Assembly (NCBI RefSeq): GCF_013184805.1
Contig: NZ_JAATNG010000001.1
Coordinates: 1,054,001 to 1,118,000, forward strand
From: Pseudoruegeria sp. HB172150
GTDB lineage: Bacteria; Pseudomonadota; Alphaproteobacteria; Rhodobacterales; Rhodobacteraceae
Length of the DNA: 64,000 bases
Direction: 5' to 3'
Shown: positions 34,611 through 42,772 of the stretch, in pieces
How positions within the stretch are numbered: the first letter of the stretch is position 1
Layout of the letters: every line of letters begins with the position of its first letter
Notes under the pieces: model-generated
Told to the model about the DNA's origin: nothing
Databases searched by the model: none
Seen by the model: the letters and a program-made list of their open reading frames with translations, nothing else
Made by a program: the position numbers and the translations under genes

Positions 34611-35132
34611 TTGCACGCATTCGAAAAGGGACTGTCGGTGGTAGAGGACATCCTGCATGTCGCGGGATGCCTCGCCCTTGTCGCGGTGGCGGCGCTGATC
34701 AATGCCGACATTATCCTGCGTCTGCTGTTCGACCGGCCCGTCGAGATCCAGTTCGAACTGACAGAGATCTACCTGATGCCGGCGCTGGCGATGCTGCCGC
34801 TGGCTCGAGTCTACCGGCAGGGCGGGCATCTCGCGCTGGAATTCATTCCGAAGGACGCCTTCGGCGCGGCCTCGCCGCTGGTGCATCGCGGCATCCTGAT
34901 CGTGTCGGCGGTGTTCTTCGCCGCCGTCACCTGGAAATCCGGACAATTCGCCCTCGGCGCGTTTCAGCGCGGGGACGTGGAATGGGGGGCGGTCGACTGG
35001 CCCCTGGGATGGGCCTACGCGGCCGTCCCGCTCGGCTGCGGGGTGCTGGTCCTGCGGCTGCTCGTCGACGCGATCCGGCCGGAAGAAACAGGGCCGGACA
35101 GAATGGAAATCAACGCAATGGGAGGAGAATGA
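34611..35132 (+). CDS. dctQ: TRAP transporter small permease (DctQ)
   Basis: The 173-residue protein has four hydrophobic helices (for example HVAGCLALVAVAALINADIILRLLF) and the DctQ motif YLMPALAMLPLARVYRQGGHLALEF. The start is TTG at 34611 because GGGGAGGACGGG lies immediately upstream; GTG at 34638 is an alternative. Its stop overlaps the leader of the DctP gene. It is one of three subunits of a sodium-driven carboxylate importer. Confidence 0.85.
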   Translation: MHAFEKGLSVVEDILHVAGCLALVAVAALINADIILRLLFDRPVEIQFELTEIYLMPALAMLPLARVYRQGGHLALEFIPKDAFGAASPLVHRGILIVSAVFFAAVTWKSGQFALGAFQRGDVEWGAVDWPLGWAYAAVPLGCGVLVLRLLVDAIRPEETGPDRMEINAMGGE

Positions 35133-35134
35133 AG

Positions 35135-36136
35135 ATGAAACTGAGGACACTCGCGCTCGCCTCGGCGGCGCTTATCGGTCTCGCAGGCACCGTTTCGGCG
35201 GAATCGCTCAGCATCGGCGACTGGCAGTCGCCCACGCATATCGTATCCGTCGAGGGCACGACCCACTGGATGAAAGCGGTCGAGGAAGCGACGGGGGGAG
35301 AGATCACCTTCGAGCACTTCCCGGCAGAACAGGCCGCCAAGGCGAACGCGCTGCTCGACGCGGTCAAGAACGGCATCCTCGATGCCGCGCTGATCGGGCC
35401 GAGCTACCATTCCGAACTGATGCCGCTCAATTCGGTCATCGGCCTGCCGGGGCTCTACGGCTCCGCCACCGAAGGCACCGAGGCGCTGCAGGCGATGTTC
35501 GAGGACGGGCCGCTCCGCGACGAATTCACGGCGCAGGGCGTGGTGCCGATCTTCGCCTTCGTGCTGCCGCCGTATCAGGTGCTGGCCAAGGCCCGGCTCG
35601 GCGCGCCCGCCGACTGGGAAGGTCTCGACATCCGCACCAGCGGCGCGACGCAGGGCCTGACCGCCCGCAGCCTCGGTGCCGTGGGCATCTCTCTGCCCGG
35701 GCCGGAGATTTATACGGCGGTGGAACGCGGCCGGCTCGACGGCATCCTGTTCCCGCTCGCCTCGGTTCCCGCCTACAAGCTGAACGAGGTCGTCAGCCAC
35801 ATCTCCACCAACGGCGCTTTCGGCGGCTACAGCTTCGTCGTCGTGGTCAGCCAGAGCGTCTGGGACGGCCTGTCGGACGAGGCCAAGACCGCGATGATCG
35901 ATGCCGGCAAGGAAGCCGCGATGAACGTGGCCAAGGCGCAGGACGACTCCATCGGCACGCTGCTGGAAGAATGGAAGGCCGCTGGCGTCGACACCTACGA
36001 ACTGACCGACGAGGAACTGTCGGCGGTCAACACCGCGCTGGAAGAGGTCAGCGCCGACTGGCTGGCGCGGATCGGCGGCGGCTCCGACGCGGCACAGACC
36101 GTGCTCGACGGCTTCAAGCCGATGAACATGAACTGA
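35135..36136 (+). CDS. dctP: TRAP transporter substrate-binding protein (DctP)
   Basis: The 333-residue periplasmic protein begins MKLRTLALASAALIGLAG with likely cleavage after VSA (about residue 24). It has the DctP pattern AAKANALLDAVKNGILDAAL, GLDIRTSGATQGL with the Arg that salt-bridges substrate carboxylates, and a helical C-terminus. ATG 35135 is chosen because GGAGGAG sits 7 bp upstream; ATG 35129 overlaps the dctQ stop. The gene context implies a branched or hydroxylated short carboxylic acid as ligand. Confidence 0.9.
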   Translation: MKLRTLALASAALIGLAGTVSAESLSIGDWQSPTHIVSVEGTTHWMKAVEEATGGEITFEHFPAEQAAKANALLDAVKNGILDAALIGPSYHSELMPLNSVIGLPGLYGSATEGTEALQAMFEDGPLRDEFTAQGVVPIFAFVLPPYQVLAKARLGAPADWEGLDIRTSGATQGLTARSLGAVGISLPGPEIYTAVERGRLDGILFPLASVPAYKLNEVVSHISTNGAFGGYSFVVVVSQSVWDGLSDEAKTAMIDAGKEAAMNVAKAQDDSIGTLLEEWKAAGVDTYELTDEELSAVNTALEEVSADWLARIGGGSDAAQTVLDGFKPMNMN

Positions 36137-36161
36137 TCCGCCGGACACAGGCACAGGGCAC

Positions 36162-36185
36162 GCGGCGCGGACCTGTCCGCGCCGC
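36162..36185 (+). other. Intercistronic stem-loop after dctP
   Basis: A perfect 11-bp stem GCGGCGCGGAC / GTCCGCGCCGC with a 2-nt minimal loop lies 25 bp after the dctP stop and 21 bp before dctM. No T-run follows. It parallels the hairpin after the ABC binding-protein gene and probably protects the upstream mRNA. Confidence 0.6.
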
Positions 36186-36206
36186 AAGTGCAAGCGAGCA
36201 GACCGA

Positions 36207-37490
36207 ATGACATCCTTCGCCGTCGTCCTATTGCTTCTCGCGGTCCTGATGGTGCTGCGCACACCCATCGCCTTTGCGATGGGGATCGCGGGCACGGCGG
36301 GGCTGGCGGTGCAGCTTGGCCCGCGCCCGGCGCTGGCCGTGCTGGAACGGGCGTTCTACGACAACACCTCGTCCTTCATCCTCGTGGCGATCCCGCTGTT
36401 CATCCTGATGGCAGAGGTGCTGACGGCGGGCGACGTCACCCGCCGCGCGATCACCGCCTGTCAGGCATGGATCGGGCACCTGAAGGGCGGGCTTGCGATG
36501 GCGACCATCGGCGCCTCGGTACTGCTGGCGGCGCTGGTCGGCAGTTCCACCGCCTCGACCGCCGCGATGGCGTCCTCGGCCTTCCCCGAAATGCGGCGCC
36601 ACGGCTACCACGACCGGCTCTCCGCGGCGGTGGTCAGCGTCGGCGGCACCCTTGCCGTGGTGGTGCCGCCCTCGATCGTGCTGGTGGTCTATGGCGTGCT
36701 GACAGAGACCTCCATCGGCAAGCTGTTCATCGCCGGGGTGATCCCCGGCATCCTGACCGCGCTGGGCCTCGCCACCGTGGTCAAGCTGATCTCACACCGC
36801 ACCGATTACGCGCCGCAGGGCGATCCGTTCGAACTGGGCCATGCGCTCAGGTCCAGCCGCCACGTCCTGCCGATGATCCTGCTGATCGTCGCGGTAATCG
36901 GGGCGATCTACGGCGGCATCGCCTCTCCGTCAGAGGCCGCGGCGCTGGGCGTCTTCGGAGCGCTGATCATCTGCCTCGCGCAGAGAACCCTGCGCGCCGC
37001 CAGCTTCGGCACCTCGGTCAGCCGCGCGATCTCCGCCACGGTGATGATCGTCGCCATCGTCGCCTGTTCCGCGATCTTCTCGAACTACCTCGCCTTCACC
37101 CGCGTCACCCACACGCTGCTCGAGGCGGTCTCGGCCAGCCAGATGCCGCGCCATGTGATCCTTGTGCTGATCGTGCTGGTGCTGCTGGTCATGGGCATGT
37201 TCATGGACCAGCTGGCGATCCTGTCGCTGGCGATGCCGCTGGCCTTTCCGGCGGCCATGGCGCTGGGTTACGACCCGGTCTGGTTCGGCATCATCGTGAC
37301 GAAATCGGTGGAGATCGGCCTGCTGACCCCGCCTCTGGGCCTCAACGCCTACGTCGCCGCCTCACAGACCGGCGTGCCGCTGCGAACGATCTTCGCCGGC
37401 CTCCTGCCGTTCATCGCGATGGAGCTTCTGGTGCTGGTCGTGCTGATCCTGATCCCCGAGCTGTCGCTGTGGCTGCCGTCGCTGATGTAA
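36207..37490 (+). CDS. dctM: TRAP transporter large permease (DctM)
   Basis: The 427-residue protein has about 12 hydrophobic helices and the DctM motifs IPLFILMAEVL, VGSSTASTAAMASSAFPEM, and LTPPLGLNAYVAAS near the end. It forms the transport pathway with DctQ. It is the last gene of the ligase-dehydratase-TRAP unit. Downstream, 37,491-37,614 holds no supportable gene and runs into the left end of the integrated element. Confidence 0.92.
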   Translation: MTSFAVVLLLLAVLMVLRTPIAFAMGIAGTAGLAVQLGPRPALAVLERAFYDNTSSFILVAIPLFILMAEVLTAGDVTRRAITACQAWIGHLKGGLAMATIGASVLLAALVGSSTASTAAMASSAFPEMRRHGYHDRLSAAVVSVGGTLAVVVPPSIVLVVYGVLTETSIGKLFIAGVIPGILTALGLATVVKLISHRTDYAPQGDPFELGHALRSSRHVLPMILLIVAVIGAIYGGIASPSEAAALGVFGALIICLAQRTLRAASFGTSVSRAISATVMIVAIVACSAIFSNYLAFTRVTHTLLEAVSASQMPRHVILVLIVLVLLVMGMFMDQLAILSLAMPLAFPAAMALGYDPVWFGIIVTKSVEIGLLTPPLGLNAYVAASQTGVPLRTIFAGLLPFIAMELLVLVVLILIPELSLWLPSLM

Positions 37491-37614
37491 GTGGGGCCAG
37501 CAGCACGTCGGCCGCTGAGAATCGAGCGCCCGGCAAACGGGACAGGTCATCGATTACCGCGCCGTTCCGGGTGATGCCCGAAAAGCCTTCGCCGACAATG
37601 AGATGGACGGAGAA

Positions 37615-37630
37615 ATGGCAGCCCGTAGGG
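37615..37630. repeat. attL core (direct repeat of tRNA-Glu 3' end)
   Basis: ATGGCAGCCCGTAGGG is identical to 47766-47781. The flanks differ immediately on both sides. It is the partial tRNA copy left at the distal end of the element. Confidence 0.85.
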
Positions 37631-37666
37631 TTGTCACAGTTTCCAGCAAAAACAACGGCATAAGTC

Positions 37667-37728
37667 GTCCAACCTGCAAAGATACCCCTTTTGATATCAA
37701 AGTGGAAAATCCCACTTTGTCCAACCTG
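37667..37728. repeat. Integrase/Xis arm-type sites, left end, with inverted repeat
   Basis: GTCCAACCTG occurs at 37667-37676 and again, directly repeated 52 bp later, at 37719-37728. Between them a perfect 8-bp inverted repeat CAAAGTGG-N6-CCACTTTG spans 37698-37719. The same GTCCAACC core recurs as an inverted pair at the right end. This is the arrangement expected of recombinase arm sites. The stretch 37,631-37,785 is AT-rich and otherwise gene-free. Confidence 0.6.
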
Positions 37729-37785
37729 AGAAAGCGTCCGATTTTCGCCGCTTTCATTAAGCCTGTACACAAGCGTGCATCACGG

Positions 37786-37977
37786 ATGCTCGGCTATGCT
37801 TTGACGCTCGGCAGCGAAGCCGCATGGCGGCAGTTTTGCTTCGTCATTAACGTTAGACTGTCGCCGGCTGAGCGCGCCGCGCTCGCCTTTGCAGCTCTTT
37901 CCAGCCTCGATGAAGACCACGCTCAACAGACTGCCGAGGCCGCTCTGTGGGGTATTGTGAAGGATGCCGCGGCATGA
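37786..37977 (+). CDS. Small protein of unknown function at left end of satellite
   Basis: This is a 63-residue frame, MLGYALTLGSEAAWR to the C-terminal GIVKDAAA. The tail SPAERAALAFAALSSLDEDH looks like a compact two-helix protein. Its TGA overlaps the ATG of the connector gene (ATGA), which argues that it is translated. The ribosome-binding site is weak, and the start could be elsewhere in the open frame, which runs back across attL. No function is recognised; it may be a small head or connector accessory. Confidence 0.5.
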   Translation: MLGYALTLGSEAAWRQFCFVINVRLSPAERAALAFAALSSLDEDHAQQTAEAALWGIVKDAAA

Positions 37978-38522
37978 AGATGCTTGTGCACCGGACTGCT
38001 GGAAGCGCTGAGCTGCCATTTGTTCTCGACGATCTGAAGCTTCACCTTCGTGCGCCTGACGACTCCGAAGATAGCGCGATCGAGAACATCGGAGCGACGG
38101 CGGCAGCTGAGATCGAGCAGTTCGCTCAGATTGCGCTGCTGACCCAAACGATACGCGTGACGATCTTCGATCCGTGCGGCGAGCAGGGGCTACGACTGCC
38201 GATTGGCCCAGTGGACGATGACAATACGCCCACCGTTACGATTGATGGCGAGGCATTCAGTGAGTTCGAGTTTGCTGGCGGAAATCGGGCGTACATCTGG
38301 TGGAAGGAGGCGTACTTCAGCCTGACCCCCAGCCGGATGACGATCGAGTATATGGCCGGGTTCGGTGACGCTGCATCGGATGTTCCGCCGGACCTCGCAC
38401 AAGCACTCATGGATCAGGCCGCGCTGCATTACGATGGGCGGTCACCAATGGACTCCAAGTCCCTGACCGCATCGCCGCACATGGCACGGATCGGCGCCAG
38501 GTATCGCGGGGTGCAGGTATGA
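37974..38522 (+). CDS. Phage head-tail connector (HK97 gp6-like)
   Basis: The 182-residue protein has the gp6-like pattern: LDDLKLHLRAPDDSEDSAI near the N-terminus, ATAAAEIEQFAQIAL helix, a central beta region, then DLAQALMDQAALHYDGR. These form the ring that docks under the portal and receives the tail or head-closure protein. It is unusual that the connector lies upstream of the terminase and is separated from the other head genes. It overlaps both neighbours by 4 bp (ATGA). Confidence 0.8.
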   Translation: MKMLVHRTAGSAELPFVLDDLKLHLRAPDDSEDSAIENIGATAAAEIEQFAQIALLTQTIRVTIFDPCGEQGLRLPIGPVDDDNTPTVTIDGEAFSEFEFAGGNRAYIWWKEAYFSLTPSRMTIEYMAGFGDAASDVPPDLAQALMDQAALHYDGRSPMDSKSLTASPHMARIGARYRGVQV

Positions 38523-38830
38523 ACGACCGTCGATTGGAGCGGGTCCGTCAAGTCATGCGGCGCGTCGAGGACATCGACGTGGACGATGCGTGCGAACGTA
38601 TGAGCGAGCGCGAGCTGGATGAAGTCCTGACCTATCACTGGCCGATCGTTGTGCGCCGAGTAATGGCCGACGGCTCCGACGAATGGCTGAAAGGGTTCGT
38701 CCGGTCGATAGCCCGGCACGGAAAGCGTCCGTCCTGGACCCCGACTCTGAAGCAAGAACAGATCATGCGCCGCCTCGTTTCCGAGCTGGGCACTGAGCCG
38801 TCTAAGGAAATCGAACTGATCGAGGGGTGA
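38519..38830 (+). CDS. Unknown satellite protein (possible small terminase or head accessory)
   Basis: A 103-residue, charged, mostly helical protein (MNDRRLERVRQVMRRVEDID...). It ends with a basic-aromatic segment ARHGKRPSWTPTLKQEQIM and an acidic tail. Its ATG overlaps the connector stop. No small terminase subunit is otherwise recognisable in the element, and this gene occupies the position before the packaging-region gap and TerL, so a TerS role is possible. There is no clear N-terminal HTH, so I do not assign it. Confidence 0.6.
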   Translation: MNDRRLERVRQVMRRVEDIDVDDACERMSERELDEVLTYHWPIVVRRVMADGSDEWLKGFVRSIARHGKRPSWTPTLKQEQIMRRLVSELGTEPSKEIELIEG

Positions 38831-39206
38831 GACACAGCGACCCTGCGCGCCACCATACGCAGGGCCACAAGTGGTGGTTCGGGTTGCCAACGGTGGCACC
38901 ACTTGTGTGCAGCTTACCATGGGCGGGATCAAAGGCAAGGGCAGTCCGCGAGGTTGAGGCCCGATCCCCGGCGCAGCGTTCGTGCGTCGAAAGCAGCAAC
39001 TGACCGACCGGCAGGAACGCGTGACCGGACGGGCCCAAAGCGATGGACCGGCTCCGTTGAGCAGGATCTTCACGCGGAGGGCATAGGGACTGACACGGCC
39101 GCGCGCTGTGGGCAGTCGTCCTATGCCCTTCGCTCCGAACCTCACCATTGAGCAGGTGAGGCGAGAGCAACGGTTGAACTGAGTGATACGCGCGAGAGAG
39201 CAAGCA
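38831..39206. other. Hairpin-rich gene-free region before TerL (packaging site or structured RNA)
   Basis: The 376 bp contain no supportable gene but four strong inverted repeats. These are CCCTGCG/CGCAGGG (38841-38864); an 11-bp perfect CACAAGTGGTG/CACCACTTGTG (38866-38907); a compound hairpin 39074-39133 with a 14-bp outer stem (one G-T pair), a 5-bp middle stem and a 6-bp inner stem; and CCTCACC/GGTGAGG (39140-39161). An ATG at 38919 opens only 12 codons. The position directly before the large terminase suits a cos/pac site; a structured RNA is the alternative. Confidence 0.55.
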
Positions 39207-40838
39207 ATGCGAACGAACTTCGGTACAGGACAGCCAGACCTCTTCGGAAGCGGTCCCAATGCCGCGACTTTGGCCAATTCCGGTGACCGTGCTGCTGAGT
39301 TTTCTCTTTTCGCGCAGGGCGAGGATCTGGCGCCGGCCGCCGCGGCGGTCAGGTTCATGGAAACGCTCGCCATTCCGGAAGGTCCGAACGCCGGAAAGCC
39401 TGTTTCGCTCGCACCATTTCAACGGAAATTCATCGAAGGTGCGCTGGCTGCCGACATTGCCGCCGCAGTTCTCAGCATCGGACGCGGCAACGGGAAGTCC
39501 GCGATAACGGCTGGGCTTGGCTTGGGCGGTCTTCTCGGCGTTTGGGATCATCAGCCCCGCCGTGAGATCGTCGCAGCTGCGCGGACCCGCGATCAGGGAC
39601 GGATCATCTGGGATTTCGTCGCCGGCTTCGCTGCAAGCCTGCCTCTCGATCTTCAGCGCCGCTTGATCTATCGCCGCGCTCCCCGCCTCGAGATCGAATT
39701 TGAGGGTGATGGCGGCGGGCACGTTCTGCGCGTCATCGCTGCTGACGGCAAGTCCGCTCTGGGCGGAGCTCCGACGATGGCGATCCTGGACGAGCGTGGG
39801 CACTGGGCGTTGGATCGCGGAGACGAACTCGAACACGCCCTGGTATCCGGCCTCGGAAAACGTTCGGGGCGTGCCTTCCTGATCAGCACGTCCGCCAGCG
39901 ACGACACGCACCCGTTTTCTCGGTGGATCGATGATCCTGCACCCGGTTCCTATGTGCAGGAGCATCGTCCTTCGCCGGGACTGCCGGCAGATGACCGGGA
40001 ATCGCTTCTGATCGCCAACCCGGGCGCACCTCACGGCATCGGTGGTTCGATCAACTGGCTCGAAGCCCAGGCGCAACGTGCGATCGCACGTGGCGGATCC
40101 AGCCTCACCAGCTTCCGACTCTACAATCGAAACGAGCGCATCTCCGGCGAGTCGCGGGACATGCTCATCACGCCGGACGAATGGCAGCATTGCGAGACGG
40201 ACACGCTGCCTCCACGCCAGGGCAGCGTGATAATCGGGATCGACCTGGGCGGCTCTGCCTCGATGACGGCGGCGGCATTCTATTGGCCTGAAACCGGGAG
40301 GCTCGAATGCCTGGGAACCTTCCCGTCCGTTCCCAGTCTCTTGGACCGGGGCCAGGCGGACGGCGTCGCCGGGCGCTATGTCGAGATGCACGACCGAGGC
40401 GAACTGACCGTCCTGGGCGACAAGACGGTGCCCGTGGCGCCGTGGCTGGCGGAAGTAATGCGCCATGTCGAGGGTGAACATGTCAGCGCGATCACGATGG
40501 ATCGCTACAAGCAAGCTGAGCTATCGGAAGCGCTCAATCGCGCCGGAATACGTGCGCCGTGGATCTGGCGAGGGCAGGGCTTCCGGGACGGCGGAGAGGA
40601 TGCGGAACGGTTCCGCCGCGCGGCTTTCGACGGTCAGGTGAAAGCCCGCCCCTCGCTGCTGCTGCGCTCCGCCTTCGCAGACACGGTCTGCCTGCGAGAT
40701 CCGGCCAACAATATCAAAATCGCGAAAGCCCGCTCCACTGGACGGATTGATGCCGCTGCAGCCGCGGTCCTCGCGGTTGCCCAGGGCGCGCGTATCGCAG
40801 CCCAACCCCAGACAAAAGCGAGAATGGCATGGCTCTGA
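39207..40838 (+). CDS. terL: Phage terminase large subunit
   Basis: The 543-residue motor has an ATPase domain with Walker A-like GRGNGKS (92-98) and Walker B MAILDE (191-196), and a C-terminal RNase H-fold nuclease whose first acidic residue lies in IIGIDLGGSASMTA. It translocates and cuts DNA during head filling. GAGAGAG lies 7 bp before the ATG at 39207; a GTG at 39183 would add eight residues. Its 3' end overlaps the adaptor gene by 10 bp. Sequence is of the HK97/P27-associated terminase type. Confidence 0.9.
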   Translation: MRTNFGTGQPDLFGSGPNAATLANSGDRAAEFSLFAQGEDLAPAAAAVRFMETLAIPEGPNAGKPVSLAPFQRKFIEGALAADIAAAVLSIGRGNGKSAITAGLGLGGLLGVWDHQPRREIVAAARTRDQGRIIWDFVAGFAASLPLDLQRRLIYRRAPRLEIEFEGDGGGHVLRVIAADGKSALGGAPTMAILDERGHWALDRGDELEHALVSGLGKRSGRAFLISTSASDDTHPFSRWIDDPAPGSYVQEHRPSPGLPADDRESLLIANPGAPHGIGGSINWLEAQAQRAIARGGSSLTSFRLYNRNERISGESRDMLITPDEWQHCETDTLPPRQGSVIIGIDLGGSASMTAAAFYWPETGRLECLGTFPSVPSLLDRGQADGVAGRYVEMHDRGELTVLGDKTVPVAPWLAEVMRHVEGEHVSAITMDRYKQAELSEALNRAGIRAPWIWRGQGFRDGGEDAERFRRAAFDGQVKARPSLLLRSAFADTVCLRDPANNIKIAKARSTGRIDAAAAAVLAVAQGARIAAQPQTKARMAWL

Positions 40839-41170
40839 ACGCAGGAAGCCTCAACCGACGCATACAAGTTCAGCGGGCCACCGCTACGCCGGACGGATCT
40901 GGCGGCTTCGAAAACGAGTGGAACGATCACGGTCAGCCGATCTTCGCCCGGCGTCGAGATGTGTCAGACGCTGAGCGCCTGAGCGCCGGCGGTTGGGACA
41001 ACAAGCTGGTGAGCCGCTTCGTCGTCCGTGCAACCGCATTCGGGCGCGGTATCAATCGGACTGACCGGATCATCCACGAGGGTGTCACCTTCGAGATCGA
41101 CGGCATCAAAGAGGTCCCCGATAACAGAGGCTTCCTCGAAATCACTGCCCAGACGGATGAGATCGCATGA
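40829..41170 (+). CDS. Phage head closure / head-tail adaptor protein
   Basis: The 113-residue protein begins MALNAGSLNRRIQVQRAT and contains DGSGGFENEW and the C-terminal FEIDGIKEVPDNRGFLEITA. This is the SPP1 gp16/HK97 gp7-like head-closure pattern. It closes the portal after packaging and gives the tail its docking surface. In this element it sits between TerL and HNH instead of after the capsid gene. Confidence 0.82.
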   Translation: MALNAGSLNRRIQVQRATATPDGSGGFENEWNDHGQPIFARRRDVSDAERLSAGGWDNKLVSRFVVRATAFGRGINRTDRIIHEGVTFEIDGIKEVPDNRGFLEITAQTDEIA

Positions 41171-41517
41171 GCATCCGTAAGGAACATCAGCGGCATTCGC
41201 GCAAGGTCACTCGGACCAAACGCTGGAAGGCACTACGGGCCGAAATCCTCGAACGGGACCGATATCGCTGCCAGTCCTGCGGCTGCGGCGGGCGGCTCGA
41301 GGTGGACCACATCAAGCCGGTTAGGACGCACCCCGAGCTGTCCTATGACGCAAGCAACCTTCAGGCTCTTTGCCCCGGTTGCCACACCAGAAAGACAAGA
41401 ATCGAGTGCGGGCATCCCCCGCCCCGAGAGGACCGCCAGGACTGGCGGAAAGCGGTCGAGGCGCTGTCGCGCCCCGGCAAACGAGGCATCATACAGAAGG
41501 ACTTGAACGATGCTTGA
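41167..41517 (+). CDS. HNH endonuclease (packaging-associated)
   Basis: The 116-residue protein has a zinc-binding CxxC pair (CQSCGCG), the HNH core LEVDHIKPVRTHPELSYDASNLQALCPGCHTRKT, whose first His, Asn and last His form the active site, and a second CxxC (CPGC). In HK97-type phages this protein works with TerL at the cos site. It overlaps the adaptor gene by 4 bp and the capsid gene by 8 bp, so it is part of the head operon and not a homing intruder. Confidence 0.88.
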   Translation: MSIRKEHQRHSRKVTRTKRWKALRAEILERDRYRCQSCGCGGRLEVDHIKPVRTHPELSYDASNLQALCPGCHTRKTRIECGHPPPREDRQDWRKAVEALSRPGKRGIIQKDLNDA

Positions 41518-42772
41518 CTCTGTGAAGATCGCGCGGCGCCAGTCGGAAATCCGTCAGGCCCTCGCGGAACTGGTCGGTAAGGAGGACCTTACCGACGATG
41601 AAACACGCTCCATGGACGACATGGACCGTGAGTATCGGCAGAATGAGACGCGTTACCGCGCTTCGCTGATCGCCGAAGACGAGGAACGGCGCGAAGCCGG
41701 CGATGAGCTGGAGACCCGGTCGGACAAGGAATGGTCCGAACTGATGGCGCGGTTTGAGATGCGCCAGGTTGCGCTGGCCCTTGATGAAGGCCGGGCGCTA
41801 TCCGGCCAGACGGCCGAGATCGTTACAGAGCTGCGGGAAAAGGGCGGCTATCGCGGCGTTCCCGTGCCATGGCAGGCGCTGGAGATCCGTGCAGGCGAAA
41901 CGGTTGCCAGCGGCACACCCGATCCGATCCAGACGCGACCGATCATCGATCGGCTGTTTCCGGACTCGGTTGCCTCTCGGATGGGAACCCAAATGATCAA
42001 CATCGATCATGGCGAAGTCGAATGGCCGGTCGTGACGTCGAGCGTGGCAGCGGGCTGGGCCGATGGCGAAACTGCCAACGTCGCCGGTCCGACGACCTTC
42101 GCCACGACCGACAAGGCGCTGGCGCCGGATCAGAACCTTGGTATCCAGATGCGTGTTACCAGGAAGTCGCTGAAACAGTCCGGAGCGGCGCTTGAGGCGG
42201 CCATCCGCCGGGATATGCAAAGCTGCATGGCTCAGGCGCTGGACGCAGCAATCTTCCTGGGCACGGGCGCCAATGGGCAACCTCTCGGCGTGATCACCGG
42301 GGCATCGACTTACGGGATCACCGACACGGATTTGTCCGGCGCAGCTGCCTGGTCAGCGTTCCGCGCCGCCGTGGTCCGGTTCATGACGGCCAACGCGGCG
42401 GGGTCGCCTTCCGCGGTTCGGATGATGATCCGTCCCGAAGTCTGGGACACGATGGATGACACGTACATCGACACCGGCACGGGGGTGACCGAATGGGATC
42501 GCCTGGTGAAGAACATCCCGATGCAAAACATCGCGATGACCACCAACGGCCTGGCCGCCCCGGCCGGTGACCCGGCCGAGAGCATCGCACTTCTGACGAC
42601 CTCTGCGGGCGGCGTCGCTCCGATTTTCGTTGGCACCTGGGGGGCAGTGGACCTGATCCGCGACCCCTACACCGACGCACAATCGGGCGGGCTGCGTCTC
42701 ACCGGGCTTGTCACCGCAGATGTGACGGTTGCCCGGCCGAAGCAGCTCGAAGTCGTCTCGGGCATCCAGTGA
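41510..42772 (+). CDS. HK97-family major capsid protein
   Basis: The 420-residue protein has a charged coiled-coil delta/scaffold domain (about 1-105) and a capsid fold. Landmarks include SRMGTQMINIDHGEVEWPV, RDMQSCMAQALDAAIFLGTG, and the C-terminal GLRLTGLVTADVTVARPKQ. The delta domain is expected to be cut by the protease encoded next. It forms the icosahedral shell. Normal length and an intact frame indicate a functional protein. Confidence 0.92.
   Translation: MLDSVKIARRQSEIRQALAELVGKEDLTDDETRSMDDMDREYRQNETRYRASLIAEDEERREAGDELETRSDKEWSELMARFEMRQVALALDEGRALSGQTAEIVTELREKGGYRGVPVPWQALEIRAGETVASGTPDPIQTRPIIDRLFPDSVASRMGTQMINIDHGEVEWPVVTSSVAAGWADGETANVAGPTTFATTDKALAPDQNLGIQMRVTRKSLKQSGAALEAAIRRDMQSCMAQALDAAIFLGTGANGQPLGVITGASTYGITDTDLSGAAAWSAFRAAVVRFMTANAAGSPSAVRMMIRPEVWDTMDDTYIDTGTGVTEWDRLVKNIPMQNIAMTTNGLAAPAGDPAESIALLTTSAGGVAPIFVGTWGAVDLIRDPYTDAQSGGLRLTGLVTADVTVARPKQLEVVSGIQ

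Noticed and set aside
37411-37770. Minus-strand frame running across attL
   Set aside because: It spans the chromosome-element junction and so would be a chimera; nothing in it is recognisable.
38903-39151. 82-codon plus-strand frame before TerL
   Set aside because: Starts with TTG, lacks a ribosome-binding site, resembles no small terminase, and coincides with hairpin arms.
38802-40514. Minus-strand open frame opposite the terminase
   Set aside because: TerL on the plus strand has full motifs; the minus frame has no family features.
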